Origin: Iodobacter ciconiae
GTDB lineage: Bacteria; Pseudomonadota; Gammaproteobacteria; Burkholderiales; Chitinibacteraceae
Assembly (NCBI RefSeq): GCF_003952345.1
Contig: NZ_CP034433.1
Span: forward strand, 310,001-374,000
Length of the DNA stretch: 64,000 nucleotides
Direction of reading: 5' to 3'
Shown: positions 28,597 through 40,380 of the stretch, in pieces
Layout of the letters: each line of letters starts with the position of its first letter
How positions within the stretch are numbered: the first letter of the stretch is position 1
Made by a program: the position numbers and the translations under genes
The notes under the pieces: model-generated
Databases searched by the model: none
Seen by the model: only the letters and a program-made list of their open reading frames with translations
What the model was told of the DNA's origin: nothing

Positions 28597-28858
28597 TAAA
28601 CCACGGATGTAAAGGAGAACACGGAGGTACATGGAGTAAAGCATTATTTAGGGTTTTGATCGAAATGAACCCCGCTACAGCTTTTCCGCCATCCCCGAGT
28701 TTTTTGATTGGGATCCAGTCGCTCGCCTGGATCCCTGTCAAAGACATGCGGGAATGGCGCTATTTCATTGTGGGGAATTAATAATGGCCATATCCCTAGG
28801 GTTTTTTCCGTGAAACTCCGTGTCCTCTGTGTTATCCGTGGTTAAAGATTTGGGTTTT
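28597..28858. repeat. Inverted pair of CTCYGTG repeats around a palindromic REP-like element (hscB-hscA gap)
   Basis: 28597-28636 is an inverted copy (ACCACGGA...GAACACGGAGG) and 28806-28858 a direct copy (TCCGTGAAACTCCGTGT, then CCGTGGTT, then GATTTGGGTTTT). Between them is a separate palindromic element at 28686-28759. The whole gap between two core isc genes is made of repeats. Confidence 0.75.
28686..28759. repeat. REP-like palindromic element, copy 1
   Basis: Ends are inverted (GCCATCCCCG / CGGGAATGGC), with an inner palindrome GGGATCCAG...CTGGATCCC. It shares 'GTCAAAG-R-CATGCGGGAATG' with 55887-55946. Confidence 0.7.
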
Positions 28859-28878
28859 AGCGCGCTAATAATGTGCGA

Positions 28879-29412
28879 TTAAAACAGCAGGGTTTCGATG
28901 GCATTGCCAATTTCCTGCTCTAGTTTTTCCATAAAGCGCAGTTTACGCACAGCCACAGTGGCAGCGCTTAAATCATGGGTTTCATCCAGCAAACTGGCAA
29001 GGTGCTGCTCCAGTGCGCTGGTTTCTGCGGCAAGCTCTCTGCCGATATTCTCTAAGCTTTCGATATTTTGTGTGGCTTTAGCATCACCAATTGCCTCTCG
29101 CCATTGCATTTGATTCATTAAAAAATCAATTGGCATGGCGGTATTACTTTCTTCCTCGGTATCGAAGCCGGACAGTTTTAATAAGTAGCGGCCACGGGCG
29201 ATCGGGGATTTCAGCGTTTGATAGGCTTCATTAATTTGAGTAGCAATTTGCAGGCTCATACGGCGCACGGTATCGCTTTCGCTGGCAAAGCGATCAGGAT
29301 GGTAAGTCGCGAGCAAGTTGCGGTAATGACTGTCAATGTTGCGCTGATCGAGTGCAAACCGGGCTGGCAGGTTGAAAAGGGCGAAGTGATTTTGCGTAAA
29401 GTCGAAGTTCAT
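28879..29412 (-). CDS. hscB: Fe-S assembly co-chaperone HscB
   Basis: J-domain protein that delivers IscU to HscA. 177 aa. The J domain (residues 1-75) contains 'YHPDRFASES' with the essential HPD; 'EAYQTLKSPIARGRYLL' and 'MQWREAIGDA' lead into the C-terminal three-helix IscU-binding domain. Normal length. It is separated from iscA by 256 bp of repeat sequence. Confidence 0.97.
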   Translation of the reverse strand: MNFDFTQNHFALFNLPARFALDQRNIDSHYRNLLATYHPDRFASESDTVRRMSLQIATQINEAYQTLKSPIARGRYLLKLSGFDTEEESNTAMPIDFLMNQMQWREAIGDAKATQNIESLENIGRELAAETSALEQHLASLLDETHDLSAATVAVRKLRFMEKLEQEIGNAIETLLF

Positions 29413-29470
29413 GGCGTTTTTTGGCGGGGAAGATAAGCTGTATCAATCACAGTGTTTGAAAACCCTGAAC

Positions 29471-29646
29471 CTGTAGACACAGAGATAAAGATCAGCACAC
29501 AGAGGAAAAAAAGCGAGAAAAACGAGCTGCTAGTTATGCTGCTCGCTTGTGATTTAAGCGGTTTTTCAGAAAAACCTTGCGAATTTAGCATAGGCTTGGT
29601 TTTTTCTGTGTGCTTCATGTTCTTATTTAGCTCTGTGTTTACAGAT
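29471..29646. repeat. Inverted pair of CTCYGTG / TCTACAG repeats (iscA-hscB gap)
   Basis: 29471-29510 (CTGTAGACACAGAG...GCACACAGAGG) and 29601-29646 (CTGTGTGCTTCATG...CTCTGTGTTTACAG) are inverted relative to each other. The spacer holds a further hairpin, GGTTTTT / AAAAACC at about 29562-29578. The transcript could fold into one long stem. Confidence 0.75.
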
Positions 29647-29668
29647 CTTTTTGGCCTTTGGGAGGGTA

Positions 29669-29992
29669 CTAAACGTTAAAGCTTTCGCCGCAGCCGCACT
29701 CGTTTTTTACGTTGGGGTTATTAAATTTAAACCCTTCGTTCAGGCCTTCCTTGGTGAAATCCAGCTCGGTACCGTCCAGATAGGCGAGTGATTTGCTGTC
29801 GGTGAAGATTTTTACTCCGAAGCTTTCAAAAGCCAAGTCTGTATCGGAGGCCACATCGACAAATTCGAGCTTGTACGCCATGCCGGAGCAGCCTGAGGTT
29901 TTAACGGCCAGGCGCACGCCCAGGCCCTTGCCACGTTTTGCCAGGAAATTGGAAATATGGGTTGCTGCACTTTCGCTTAATGTAAGAGCCAT
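29669..29992 (-). CDS. iscA: Fe-S assembly protein IscA
   Basis: 107 aa A-type carrier or iron donor. The three conserved cysteines are in '[14 protein letters not shown]' and 'ECGCGESF'. Normal length and sequence. Between iscU (87 bp upstream) and hscB. Confidence 0.97.
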   Translation of the reverse strand: MALTLSESAATHISNFLAKRGKGLGVRLAVKTSGCSGMAYKLEFVDVASDTDLAFESFGVKIFTDSKSLAYLDGTELDFTKEGLNEGFKFNNPNVKNECGCGESFNV

Positions 29993-30079
29993 TTTTTGTC
30001 TCGCAATAACACCGCAGAGCGTAATAAATCTGAAGTCGTTTGCAGATGTATTACGCCTTAAGTTGAACCATATGTGATA

Positions 30080-30460
30080 TTAACCGTGCTTGGTTTTGTA
30101 ATCCGCTACCGCTGCTTTAATGGCGTCTTCTGCCAGGATAGAACAGTGGATTTTAACCGGCGGCAGTGCTAATTCGGTCGCAATCTGGGTATTTTTAATG
30201 CTCAAAGCCTGATCAAGTGTCTTGCCCTTTACCCATTCGGTCACGAGGGAAGAGGAAGCAATCGCCGAGCCGCAGCCATAGGTTTTAAACTTGGCATCTT
30301 CGATAATACCATCTGCGCCCACCTTGATTTGCAGCTTCATTACGTCGCCACAGGCCGGAGCACCCACCATGCCAGTGCCTACGCTGTCGTCGCCTTTTTC
30401 AAACGCACCAACATTACGCGGGTTTTCGTAGTGATCCAGAACTTGTTCGCTGTATGCCAT
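30080..30460 (-). CDS. iscU: Fe-S cluster scaffold IscU
   Basis: 126 aa scaffold on which IscS builds clusters. The conserved ligands are in 'GMVGAPACGDVMKLQI' (Cys and Asp), 'FKTYGCGSAIASSS' and 'VKIHCSILAEDAI'. 'LPPVKIHC' is the HscA-recognition motif. The preceding gap to iscS is 257 bp and contains two palindromic elements. Confidence 0.97.
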   Translation of the reverse strand: MAYSEQVLDHYENPRNVGAFEKGDDSVGTGMVGAPACGDVMKLQIKVGADGIIEDAKFKTYGCGSAIASSSLVTEWVKGKTLDQALSIKNTQIATELALPPVKIHCSILAEDAIKAAVADYKTKHG

Positions 30461-30491
30461 TTTGTGTGCCTCTTTACTAGTTTCTGTGGTT

Positions 30492-30589
30492 CGTAGGTGC
30501 GTAACCCAATATTCTTGCTAACTGAGTATGTTGGGTTACGCGATATCGCCAGTTAAAAACGGCTGACGACCCCGCTAACCCAACCTACG
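30492..30589. repeat. Palindromic 'CGTAGGT...TAACCCAA' element
   Basis: CGTAGGTGCGTAACCCAA at the left, TTGGGTTACGC in the middle and GCTAACCCAACCTACG at the right. The ends are inverted copies. Sequences of this CGTAGGTTGGGTTA type are known as dispersed intergenic palindromes in many proteobacteria. Here it separates iscS from iscU. Confidence 0.7.
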
Positions 30590-30616
30590 TACTTTTAAAT
30601 AATCATCATTAGGGTT

Positions 30617-30720
30617 GCATTTAGTGTGGATCGCAGTTCTGGGCAAGGCGCAAAGTCACGACGTTTTGTAAACGAGAGGCTTTGCAACGCCGCACAGGGC
30701 TGCGAGGCACGCTAAATTTA
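30617..30720. repeat. ~100 bp imperfect palindrome abutting the iscS 3' end
   Basis: The ends are inverted (ATTTAGTGTGG...CGCAG versus CTGCGAGGCACGCTAAAT), and inside lies GGCGCAAAG / CTTTGCAACGCC. The iscS stop codon (TAA) is at its right end, so the element has inserted right against, or forms part of, the gene end. Confidence 0.6.
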
Positions 30721-31932
30721 GTGGGCTGCCCATTCGATGGTGGAGATATCGATCCCCTCTTTGTACATATCCCAAAGCGGCGACAGCTCGCGCAGCTTGC
30801 CGATTTTGCTGCGGATCAGCTCAATCGCAAAGTCGATTTCTTCTACGGTATTAAAGCGACCGATAGTGAAGCGGATTGAGGAATGTGCCAACTCATCCGA
30901 GCGGCCAAGGGCGCGTAATACGTAGGATGGCTCGAGGGATGCCGATGTACAGGCTGAGCCGCTGGATACGGCCAGCTCTTTGAGCGCCATTACCAGTGAT
31001 TCGCCTTCTACATAGTTAAAGCTTACATTCAGATTATGCGGAACCCGCCGTTCCATATCACCATTCAGATGAACTTCTTCAATATCGGATAAACCGGCCC
31101 ACAGGCGGTCACGCAGCATACGCATGCGTTCCAGCTCGGTGTCCATATCTTCTTTAGCGATGCGAAATGCTTCACCCATACCCACAATTTGATGCGTAGC
31201 CAGTGTGCCGGAGCGAAACCCCCGCTCATGGCCACCGCCGTGCATTTGCGCTTCCAGGCGAATACGCGGTTTGCGGCGGATATACAGTGCGCCGATGCCC
31301 TTGGGGCCATAAGTTTTGTGCGCTGAAAAGCTCATTAAATCAACTTTTAATACACTTAAGTCGATGGCTATTTTGCCGGTGGCCTGCGCGCTGTCTACGT
31401 GGAAAATGATGCCCTTTTCGCGGCAGACTTCGCCAATGGTGGTGATATCCTGAATCACGCCAATTTCGTTATTCACCGACATGACCGAGATCAGGATCGT
31501 GTCCGGGCGAATGGCGGCCTTCAGTGCATCCAGATCAAGCAGACCATCGTTTTTTACATCCAGATAAGTGACTTCAAAACCTTCGCGTTCCAGCTCGCGC
31601 ATGGTATCCAGAACGGCCTTGTGCTCTGTTTTAACGGTAATTAAGTGCTTGCCCTTGGATTGATAAAAGTGTGCCGCACCTTTTAAAGCCAGGTTGTTGG
31701 ATTCGGTGGCACCGGAAGTCCAGACGATTTCTTTTGGATCGCAATTGACCAGCGCGGCAACCTGTTCACGTGCTTCTTCTACTGCCGCTTCCGCTTCCCA
31801 GCCAAAGGCGTGTGAGCGTGAGGCGGGGTTGCCAAAGTGTTCGGTTAAACAGGGAATCATCTTGGCTGCAACACGCGGATCCACCGGCGTAGTGGCTGAG
31901 TAGTCAAGATAGATAGGTTTGGTCGCGTTCAT
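30718..31932 (-). CDS. iscS: Cysteine desulfurase IscS
   Basis: PLP enzyme that supplies sulfur for Fe-S clusters, tRNA thiolation and cofactors. 404 aa. '[19 protein letters not shown]' carries the PLP lysine; '[21 protein letters not shown]' carries the mobile catalytic cysteine; '[16 protein letters not shown]' is the cofactor phosphate site. Its ATG overlaps the iscR stop (ATGA, 31932-31929), so the two are translationally coupled. Confidence 0.98.
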   Translation of the reverse strand: MNATKPIYLDYSATTPVDPRVAAKMIPCLTEHFGNPASRSHAFGWEAEAAVEEAREQVAALVNCDPKEIVWTSGATESNNLALKGAAHFYQSKGKHLITVKTEHKAVLDTMRELEREGFEVTYLDVKNDGLLDLDALKAAIRPDTILISVMSVNNEIGVIQDITTIGEVCREKGIIFHVDSAQATGKIAIDLSVLKVDLMSFSAHKTYGPKGIGALYIRRKPRIRLEAQMHGGGHERGFRSGTLATHQIVGMGEAFRIAKEDMDTELERMRMLRDRLWAGLSDIEEVHLNGDMERRVPHNLNVSFNYVEGESLVMALKELAVSSGSACTSASLEPSYVLRALGRSDELAHSSIRFTIGRFNTVEEIDFAIELIRSKIGKLRELSPLWDMYKEGIDISTIEWAAH

Positions 31933-32414
31933 TTTGCGGTTGCTCCGGATTCAATACGAGAAGGCTTGATACTGCCGAGTAAAATGCTGTCATTGCAGCG
32001 TTTTTGCTTGGCCTGATGTTTGTCTATCAACTGTGCCAGGTTGATGGAGGCAAGGTAATCAAAGATTGTGCTGTTCAGGCTGGCCCAAAGGTCGTGGGTC
32101 ATACAGGGGCCTTCGTCATGACAGTTTTCTTTGCCGCCACACTGGGTGGCATCCAGTGGCTCGTCCACGGCTAGAATAATATCGGCAACAGTAATCAGGC
32201 TGGCGTCTTTGGCTAAGCAATAACCGCCACCTGGGCCACGCACGCTGTCTACCAGCTCGCGGCGGCGCAGTTTGCCAAACAGCTGCTCTAAATAGGAGAG
32301 CGAAATATGTTGGCGCTCGCTAATGCCGGAAAGCGTCACTGGTCCTGCGGATTCCCGCAGCGCAAGGTCTAGCATTGCCGTTACAGCAAAACGGCCCTTA
32401 GTCGTCAATCGCAT
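31929..32414 (-). CDS. iscR: Iron-sulfur cluster regulator IscR
   Basis: Rrf2-family repressor that senses Fe-S status and represses its own operon when holding a 2Fe-2S cluster. 161 aa from ATG 32414, which has AGAGGAAAA upstream; an in-frame start at 32438 lacks this. The winged HTH is at residues 1-60 ('[19 protein letters not shown]', '[16 protein letters not shown]'). The cluster ligands '[19 protein letters not shown]' give three Cys plus His. A good type-1 IscR site overlaps the promoter at 32438-32470. Confidence 0.97.
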   Translation of the reverse strand: MRLTTKGRFAVTAMLDLALRESAGPVTLSGISERQHISLSYLEQLFGKLRRRELVDSVRGPGGGYCLAKDASLITVADIILAVDEPLDATQCGGKENCHDEGPCMTHDLWASLNSTIFDYLASINLAQLIDKHQAKQKRCNDSILLGSIKPSRIESGATAK

Positions 32415-32437
32415 GATTTTCCTCTCATTACCGGCCA

Positions 32438-32470
32438 ATCGTAAAATACCAGAGTGATTTAGTCAAGTAT
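32438..32470 (-). promoter_or_regulatory. iscR promoter with IscR type-1 binding site
   Basis: On the minus strand, -35 TTGACT (32466-32461), 17-bp spacer, -10 TACGAT (32443-32438). The 25-bp stretch 32470-32446 fits the type-1 IscR consensus ATASYYGACTRWWWYAGTCRRSTAT at 23 of 25 positions by eye (left half ATACTTGACTAAAT). The site covers the -35, as in E. coli, so autorepression is expected. Confidence 0.82.
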
Positions 32471-32563
32471 TGATGAGGCGGGATGGGGAGTCGTGAGCAG
32501 GCGGCTTATATGTGGGAGTAGCGAGTGGTGATCTGTTTCGACTCTCCACCCCGGCTCCAGCCC

Positions 32564-33313
32564 TTAATCCACAATCCGATTGAGATAACCCGGATCAAAC
32601 TGATCACCTTGCGCGCGCTCGGCTTCACAGTTCACGCCCAGTTGCTCCAGCTTGGCCAAAATGGCTTCGATACGCTTATCGGTGGTGACAGAATGATCCA
32701 GCATGCCGTGGATGGCTTTGACGATGGGGTCATTCATGTCGGCAGATATACCATAAGCCGAAAACCCCATTTGCTCGGCTTTGGCCGCCCGGGATTTATC
32801 CACTTCTTCGATGATTCTGGCCGGGATGCCAACTGCGGTGGCATTGGCAGGAACGTCTTTGACTAATACTGCATTCGAGCCGACCTTGCCGCCCTCATGT
32901 ACGGTAATCGGGCCAAGAATTTTTGCGCCCGCGCCTACAATCACGCCACGCTCTAAAGTAGGGTGGCGTTTGCCTTTATTCCAGGAGGTGCCGCCCAGCG
33001 TTACGCCGTGATACAGCGTGCAGTCGTCGCCAATTTCTGCGGTTTCGCCAATCACAATACCCATGCCGTGATCGATAAATACGCGGCGGCCTATGGTCGC
33101 ACCGGGATGGATTTCAATACCGGTAATAAAGCGCGAAAAATGCGACACCATGCGTGCAAGCAGCTTGCAGTTTCTTCGCCACAGACCGTTAGCGACCAAG
33201 TGCAGCGATAGCGCATGAAATCCCGGATAGCAGCAGACCACTTCCAAGATATTGCGGGCGGCAGGATCGCGGTCGAAAACCACAGAGATATTTTCACGCA
33301 GGCGAGTCAGCAT
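32564..33313 (-). CDS. cysE: Serine acetyltransferase CysE
   Basis: Makes O-acetylserine for cysteine synthesis. 249 aa. The N-terminal helical domain is followed by a left-handed beta-helix of hexapeptide repeats ('[31 protein letters not shown]', '[24 protein letters not shown]'); the catalytic 'FIDHGMG' and '[16 protein letters not shown]' loop are intact. Its place directly upstream of iscR is known from Azotobacter-like isc clusters and links cysteine supply to sulfur mobilisation. It probably has its own promoter, since the iscR promoter lies in the 150-bp gap. Confidence 0.95.
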   Translation of the reverse strand: MLTRLRENISVVFDRDPAARNILEVVCCYPGFHALSLHLVANGLWRRNCKLLARMVSHFSRFITGIEIHPGATIGRRVFIDHGMGIVIGETAEIGDDCTLYHGVTLGGTSWNKGKRHPTLERGVIVGAGAKILGPITVHEGGKVGSNAVLVKDVPANATAVGIPARIIEEVDKSRAAKAEQMGFSAYGISADMNDPIVKAIHGMLDHSVTTDKRIEAILAKLEQLGVNCEAERAQGDQFDPGYLNRIVD

Positions 33314-33506
33314 AGTGGGGTAACAGCAGGGAGCTAAAGTCGAACATTTTACTCGACTTTGAGCATGAAGGGGAACGCTTACATGGTATTGCTGAGTGCA
33401 ATGACTATTATGAAAGCGATGTTGTGGGATTTAATCAGGATGAGCTTCAGCAAGAACAGGATTTCATCCGCGGTGCATAGAACATAAACTTCTTACGCAG
33501 GCATTT

Positions 33507-35678
33507 ATGAGTGGGCTCTATGATATAGAAGCAATCTGCAGCGGCTGCCATGGCGATCCTTTTGCTATGCTCGGCATGCATCTGGATGGCAGTACGCTTT
33601 GCGTGCGGGCTTTTTTGCCAGAGGCTAGTGCTTGTGCCGTGATCGATACAGCCACAGGCCGCCGCCTTGCCTCGTTAAAGCTGATTGATGAGCGAGGCTT
33701 GTTCGCTGGCACTATTTCCCGTCGCAAAAAAACATTTAGCTATCGCCTGGCTGTGCAGTGGGGGGAGCTAGAGCTATTGCAGGATGATCCTTACCGCTTT
33801 GCGCCGATTCTGGGCGAGATGGATGTTTGGCTATTGAGCGAAGGCAAGCATCATCGTCCTTTTGAACAACTGGGCGCTCATCCGCTGCAAATTGATGGTG
33901 TAAGCGGTGTGGCTTTTGCCGTATGGGCACCAAATGCCCGAAGAGTAGCGGTAGTGGGGGATTTTAATTTCTGGGATGGTCGCAGACATGGTATGCGCCT
34001 GCGGCTGGAATGCGGTGTATGGGAGATTTTTATCCCCGAAGTGGAGCTTGGTGCATGCTACAAATTTGAAATTTTGACTCAGGCAGGCGAGCGTCAGTTA
34101 AAAGCCGATCCTTATGCTTTTGCCGCAGAGCTGCGTCCCGGAACGGCTTCTAAGGTGGCGGGGTGCCCCCCCAAAGAGCCTGAGTTTGCAGGCAGGCGTG
34201 TGGCGAACCAGGGTGACGTGCCCATCAGTATTTATGAAGTTCATTTGCCATCTTGGCGGCGGGTGCCGGAAGACAGTCATCGCAGCCTTGTGTGGCATGA
34301 GCTGGCTGAGTCTTTGCTCCCTTATGTTAAAGAGCTGGGCTTTACGCATTTGGAGCTGCTGCCCGTCAGCGAATTTCCTTTTGATGGCTCATGGGGCTAT
34401 CAGCCTCTGGGTTTGTATGCGCCAACGGCAAGGCTTGGCAGTGCGGGGGATTTTAAGTCCTTTGTGCTGGCCGCCCACGAAATGGGCCTGGGCGTTTTAC
34501 TGGATTGGGTGCCGGGGCATTTTCCCAGCGATAGTTTTGGTTTGGCGCAATTTGATGGCTCGCCTTTGTTTGAACACAGCGATCCGCGGGAGGGGTTTCA
34601 TCATGACTGGAAAACGCTGATTTATAACTATGGGCGCAATGAAGTTAAAAACTATTTAATCGGTAATGCGCTGTATTGGATAGAGCGTTTTGGGGTAGAT
34701 GGTTTGCGGGTCGATGCCGTGGCGTCAATGTTATACCGCGATTATTCACGGCGGGCCGGGGAATGGATTCCTAATGAGCTGGGCGGGCGGGAAAACCTGG
34801 AGGCGATTACTTTTTTACGCGAAATGAGCGAAATTCTCGCCAGTGAATGCCCTTATGCCGTGACCTTTGCCGAGGAATCAACGTCTTTTTCCGGTGTAAC
34901 GCAGGCAGTCAACCGGGGTGGGCTGGGCTTTAATTACAAATGGAATATGGGCTGGATGCACGACAGCCTGGGCTATATGCAGCTGGATCCTATTTATCGC
35001 CAGCATCATCACGATAAAATGAGCTTTAGCCTGATGTATGCCTTTGATGAGCGCTTTGTACTGCCGCTATCGCATGATGAAGTGGTGCACGGCAAAGGCT
35101 CGATATTAAGCCGTATGCCGGGAGATATCTGGCAGCAATTTGCCAATTTACGTGCTTATTACGCTTTTATGTGGGCACATCCGGGTAAAAAACTTTTATT
35201 TATGGGCTCGGAATGGGCGCAGCTGCGGGAGTGGTCGCATCAGCATAGTCTGGATTGGCACTTGCTTGAGTCAGCATGGCATCGTGGTGTGCAGGCCTTG
35301 GTGCGGGACTTAAATCAGGTTTATCAAAGCCAGCCCGCCCTATATCAAATTGATTTCGAACCTCGTGGCTTTAATTGGATTATTGCTGATGACGCGTTGA
35401 ATTCAATTTTTGCCTTTAGCCGCCATGCCGAAGATATTGATGACTTTGTGCTGGTTATCAGTAACTTTACCCCCGAAGTACGTTATGAATACCGGGTTGG
35501 TGTGCCTAGGGCGGGGCGCTACATTGAAATCATCAATACCGATTCGATGTATTACCAGGGGGGCAATATGGGAAATGGCGAGTGCCAGAGCGAAAACATT
35601 GCCAGCCAGCAATACCCGCAATCCTTAACTATTACAATTCCACCTTTAGCAACGCTCTATTTGAAGTGGCTTGGGTGA
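33507..35678 (+). CDS. glgB: 1,4-alpha-glucan (glycogen) branching enzyme GlgB
   Basis: Introduces alpha-1,6 branches in glycogen. 723 aa. N-terminal CBM48 domains ('[17 protein letters not shown]' near residue 150) precede a GH13 barrel with '[19 protein letters not shown]' (nucleophile Asp ~403), '[10 protein letters not shown]' (acid Glu ~455) and '[13 protein letters not shown]' (Asp ~522). The C-terminal beta domain ends at 'LATLYLKW'. Upstream ribosome site is weak (GCAGG). First of three glycogen genes read rightwards; glgA and glgC are not in the window. Confidence 0.97.
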   Translation: MSGLYDIEAICSGCHGDPFAMLGMHLDGSTLCVRAFLPEASACAVIDTATGRRLASLKLIDERGLFAGTISRRKKTFSYRLAVQWGELELLQDDPYRFAPILGEMDVWLLSEGKHHRPFEQLGAHPLQIDGVSGVAFAVWAPNARRVAVVGDFNFWDGRRHGMRLRLECGVWEIFIPEVELGACYKFEILTQAGERQLKADPYAFAAELRPGTASKVAGCPPKEPEFAGRRVANQGDVPISIYEVHLPSWRRVPEDSHRSLVWHELAESLLPYVKELGFTHLELLPVSEFPFDGSWGYQPLGLYAPTARLGSAGDFKSFVLAAHEMGLGVLLDWVPGHFPSDSFGLAQFDGSPLFEHSDPREGFHHDWKTLIYNYGRNEVKNYLIGNALYWIERFGVDGLRVDAVASMLYRDYSRRAGEWIPNELGGRENLEAITFLREMSEILASECPYAVTFAEESTSFSGVTQAVNRGGLGFNYKWNMGWMHDSLGYMQLDPIYRQHHHDKMSFSLMYAFDERFVLPLSHDEVVHGKGSILSRMPGDIWQQFANLRAYYAFMWAHPGKKLLFMGSEWAQLREWSHQHSLDWHLLESAWHRGVQALVRDLNQVYQSQPALYQIDFEPRGFNWIIADDALNSIFAFSRHAEDIDDFVLVISNFTPEVRYEYRVGVPRAGRYIEIINTDSMYYQGGNMGNGECQSENIASQQYPQSLTITIPPLATLYLKWLG

Positions 35679-35690
35679 ATAAAGCTAAAA

Positions 35691-35812
35691 AATCTGTAGA
35701 CGCAGAACGAGTAGTGAGCACACAGAGAACACTGAGAAATAGCCAATCAAACCGGCTGATTTCATGCAGTGCAAGATTTTGTCTTTTCTCTGTGTTCTCC
35801 GTGTCTACAGAT
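35691..35812. repeat. Inverted pair of CTCYGTG / TCTACAG repeats (glgB-glgX gap)
   Basis: 35691-35740 (TCTGTAGACGCAGAA...CACACAGAGAACACTGAG) and 35781-35812 (CTCTGTGTTCTCCGTG, then TCTACAGAT) face each other. The pair fills nearly all of the 162-bp gap between two genes of one pathway. Confidence 0.78.
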
Positions 35813-35840
35813 CTTAGGTTTTTTAAAATAGGAATACGCT

Positions 35841-37868
35841 ATGAAGCTGGAAGAAGGAACGCCGTATCCGCTGGGTGCAACCTTTGATGGTGATGGTGTT
35901 AACTTTGCCTTGTTTTCTGAGCATGCCACACGGATTGAGCTTTGTTTGTTTGATGCTTCAGGCATCAATGAAGCTGCGCGCTTTGAGTTAACCGAATGCT
36001 CTAATGGTATCTGGCATGGTTATTTGTCTGATGCACCTGCCGGGCTGGTTTATGGCTATCGTGTTCACGGGCCTTACGAGCCTTTGCAAGGTCACCGCTT
36101 TAATCCGAACAAAGTGCTGCTTGATCCTTATGCCCGTGCCATTGTGGGCGAGTTTAATAATGACCCTCGCAGCTTTGCTTATCAGGCAGATCAAACCAGC
36201 CTGCCCGACCCTATTGATAATGCCGCGATTGCCTTGAAGGCGAAAGTGATTGCCGAGCCTTACGACTGGGGAGATGAAAAAGCACCTCGCACGCCCTGGG
36301 TGGAAACCGTAATTTACGAAGCTCATGTGCGTGGTATGACGATGCTGCATCCTGATGTGCCAGAAGAAATTCGTGGCAGCTATGCAGGGCTGGCGTATCC
36401 TGCTGTATTGGCACATTTAAAAAAGCTAGGGATTACGGCCATTGAATTACTCCCGGTTCATTTTTTTATTGATGAATCCCATTTGTTAGAGCAGGGTTTA
36501 AGCAATTACTGGGGATATAACAGCCTGGGATTTTTTGCACCGGAAACACATTACTGGTCTGGGCGGGAAGGCACTACGCCTTTATCCGAGTTTCGCGATA
36601 TGGTAAAAGCCCTGCATGGTATTGGTGTTGAGGTATTGCTGGATGTGGTGTTTAACCACACGGCAGAATCAAGCGATATGGGGCCGACTTTATCGTGGCG
36701 GGGCATTGATAACGTCAATTACTATGTATTAAGGCAGGGTCAGCTTGATCAATATGAAAACTGGACCGGCTGCGGAAATGCGCTTAATTTAAGCCACCCG
36801 CGTGTTTTACAAATGGTGATGGACAGCCTGCGCTATTGGGTGAGCCAGTGCCATGTAGATGGATTCAGATTTGATTTGGCACCGATACTGGGCCGGGTCG
36901 ATCATCATTTCAGCCCGCAAGCACCATTTTTTATTGCAATTCAGCAAGATCCGCTTTTATCCAGTGTGAAATTGATTGCCGAGCCTTGGGATATTGGCCA
37001 CGGGGGCTATCAGCTCGGGCATTTTCCAAATGGCTGGGTAGAATGGTCAGATCAGTTTCGTGATGTGATGCGTAAATTCTGGCTGCACGATGGCGTGCAT
37101 CGCGCATTATTTGCCCAGCGCTTTGCTGCATCGAGCGATTCTTTTCATCGGCAGGGGCGACGGCCCGTATCGGTCGTAAATTTTATTTGTGTCCATGATG
37201 GGTTTAATCTGCGTGATATGGTTTCGTATAACCATAAACATAATCTGGCTAATAAAGAGCATAACCGTGATGGGCATAATCATAATTTAAGCTGGAATTG
37301 TGGTGAAGAAGGCCCAAGCAAAGATACGGGCGTGAACATCTTGCGATTACGTTCGATGAAAGCTATGCTGGCGACCGTTTTGCTCTCTCAGGGAACGCCG
37401 ATGTTTCTGGCGGGGGACGAGCTGGGGCACACGCAGCAGGGCAATAATAATGCCTATTGTCAGGATAATGAAATTAACTGGCTGGCTTGGGAGCAGGCCG
37501 AGCCAGGCCTGGCTGAATACGTGGCCGAGCTAATCGCCATTCGTAAATCCTGTGCTGTGCTGATGTCTGGCCGCTGGTGGACGGGCATTATTGATGAATG
37601 GGGCAGGGCAGATGTGGAGTGGCTGAATCCTTCCGGCGCGCCGCTGCATTCGCATGACTGGCAGGATGCGGGTGGCAGGGCGATGATGATTCAGCTGGGC
37701 GGGCGTCTATTGATCATGATTAATGCCTCGGCGCATCAGGTGCATTTCAGGCTGCCAGCCGGGATGTGGAGGATGCGGCTGGCCAGCACCGGGGATGCCG
37801 AGTCAGAAATCAACCCTCATGATTGCCGTGTGGCAGCGAGGAGTGTGACGATTTTGGAGAGTAGTTGA
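35841..37868 (+). CDS. glgX: Glycogen debranching enzyme GlgX
   Basis: Hydrolyses alpha-1,6 branches left by glycogen phosphorylase. 675 aa. CBM48 at the N-terminus ('LEEGTPYPLGATFDGDGVNFALFSE'), then a GH13 barrel with 'DVVFNHTAES', 'VDGFRFDLAPILGR' (nucleophile), 'KLIAEPWDIG' (acid/base) and 'CVHDGFNLRDMVSYN'. 'GDELGHTQQGNNNAYCQDN' is typical of GlgX/TreX. The ATG has TAGGA 8 nt upstream. Confidence 0.97.
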   Translation: MKLEEGTPYPLGATFDGDGVNFALFSEHATRIELCLFDASGINEAARFELTECSNGIWHGYLSDAPAGLVYGYRVHGPYEPLQGHRFNPNKVLLDPYARAIVGEFNNDPRSFAYQADQTSLPDPIDNAAIALKAKVIAEPYDWGDEKAPRTPWVETVIYEAHVRGMTMLHPDVPEEIRGSYAGLAYPAVLAHLKKLGITAIELLPVHFFIDESHLLEQGLSNYWGYNSLGFFAPETHYWSGREGTTPLSEFRDMVKALHGIGVEVLLDVVFNHTAESSDMGPTLSWRGIDNVNYYVLRQGQLDQYENWTGCGNALNLSHPRVLQMVMDSLRYWVSQCHVDGFRFDLAPILGRVDHHFSPQAPFFIAIQQDPLLSSVKLIAEPWDIGHGGYQLGHFPNGWVEWSDQFRDVMRKFWLHDGVHRALFAQRFAASSDSFHRQGRRPVSVVNFICVHDGFNLRDMVSYNHKHNLANKEHNRDGHNHNLSWNCGEEGPSKDTGVNILRLRSMKAMLATVLLSQGTPMFLAGDELGHTQQGNNNAYCQDNEINWLAWEQAEPGLAEYVAELIAIRKSCAVLMSGRWWTGIIDEWGRADVEWLNPSGAPLHSHDWQDAGGRAMMIQLGGRLLIMINASAHQVHFRLPAGMWRMRLASTGDAESEINPHDCRVAARSVTILESS

Positions 37869-37928
37869 AAGTAAGTTGTTTGTAGGTATGAAACGCTTCA
37901 TGGTTTACATCTGCTGGCTGAAGGAAGG

Positions 37929-39957
<2,029 letters not shown>

Positions 39958-40380
39958 GGGCCTCTGTTTAAATGATTTCTACACTGCTAGAGGATTTGTA
40001 TTCGTTATGATTTTTGATAAACATGCTGGGGATGCTTATTTTTTATCGGCGCATCTTTGGCCTGCTGATTTATATTTGTTGCCCCGGTTGTGGTAAATCA
40101 GCACTTTATTATTTAGTCAGGGCGAGCTGTATATGTGCCACAGTTTACGGTGAGGTGTTTCTTGTTTAAGCGCCTTTTTACTGTATGACATTGGTTTTTT
40201 GAATGGGATTTGGGTGCTCAGATTTTAGTTTTCCAAAATATATGCATTTATATGTATATTTGGTGGGTAATATACCCAAATCCTTTTGAGTGCTTTTAAG
40301 CCTAAGCCGTTTACAATCTGGCTTTATTCATTTAATTCAATATTGAATTTGCATATTTCTAATATTGAAAAGGAGTTGGC
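39958..40380. other. Intergenic pgm-ompA-like gene
   Basis: About 420 bp, AT-rich towards the right. A weak CCTCT / AGAGG hairpin lies soon after pgm. A possible -35 TTTACA lies at 40310-40315 for the lipoprotein gene, with no clear -10. No ORF. Confidence 0.35.

Noticed and set aside
33328..33480. Open stretch before glgB ('[23 protein letters not shown]')
   Set aside because: No start codon or ribosome site and no recognisable family. It may be a gene remnant, but support is too thin.
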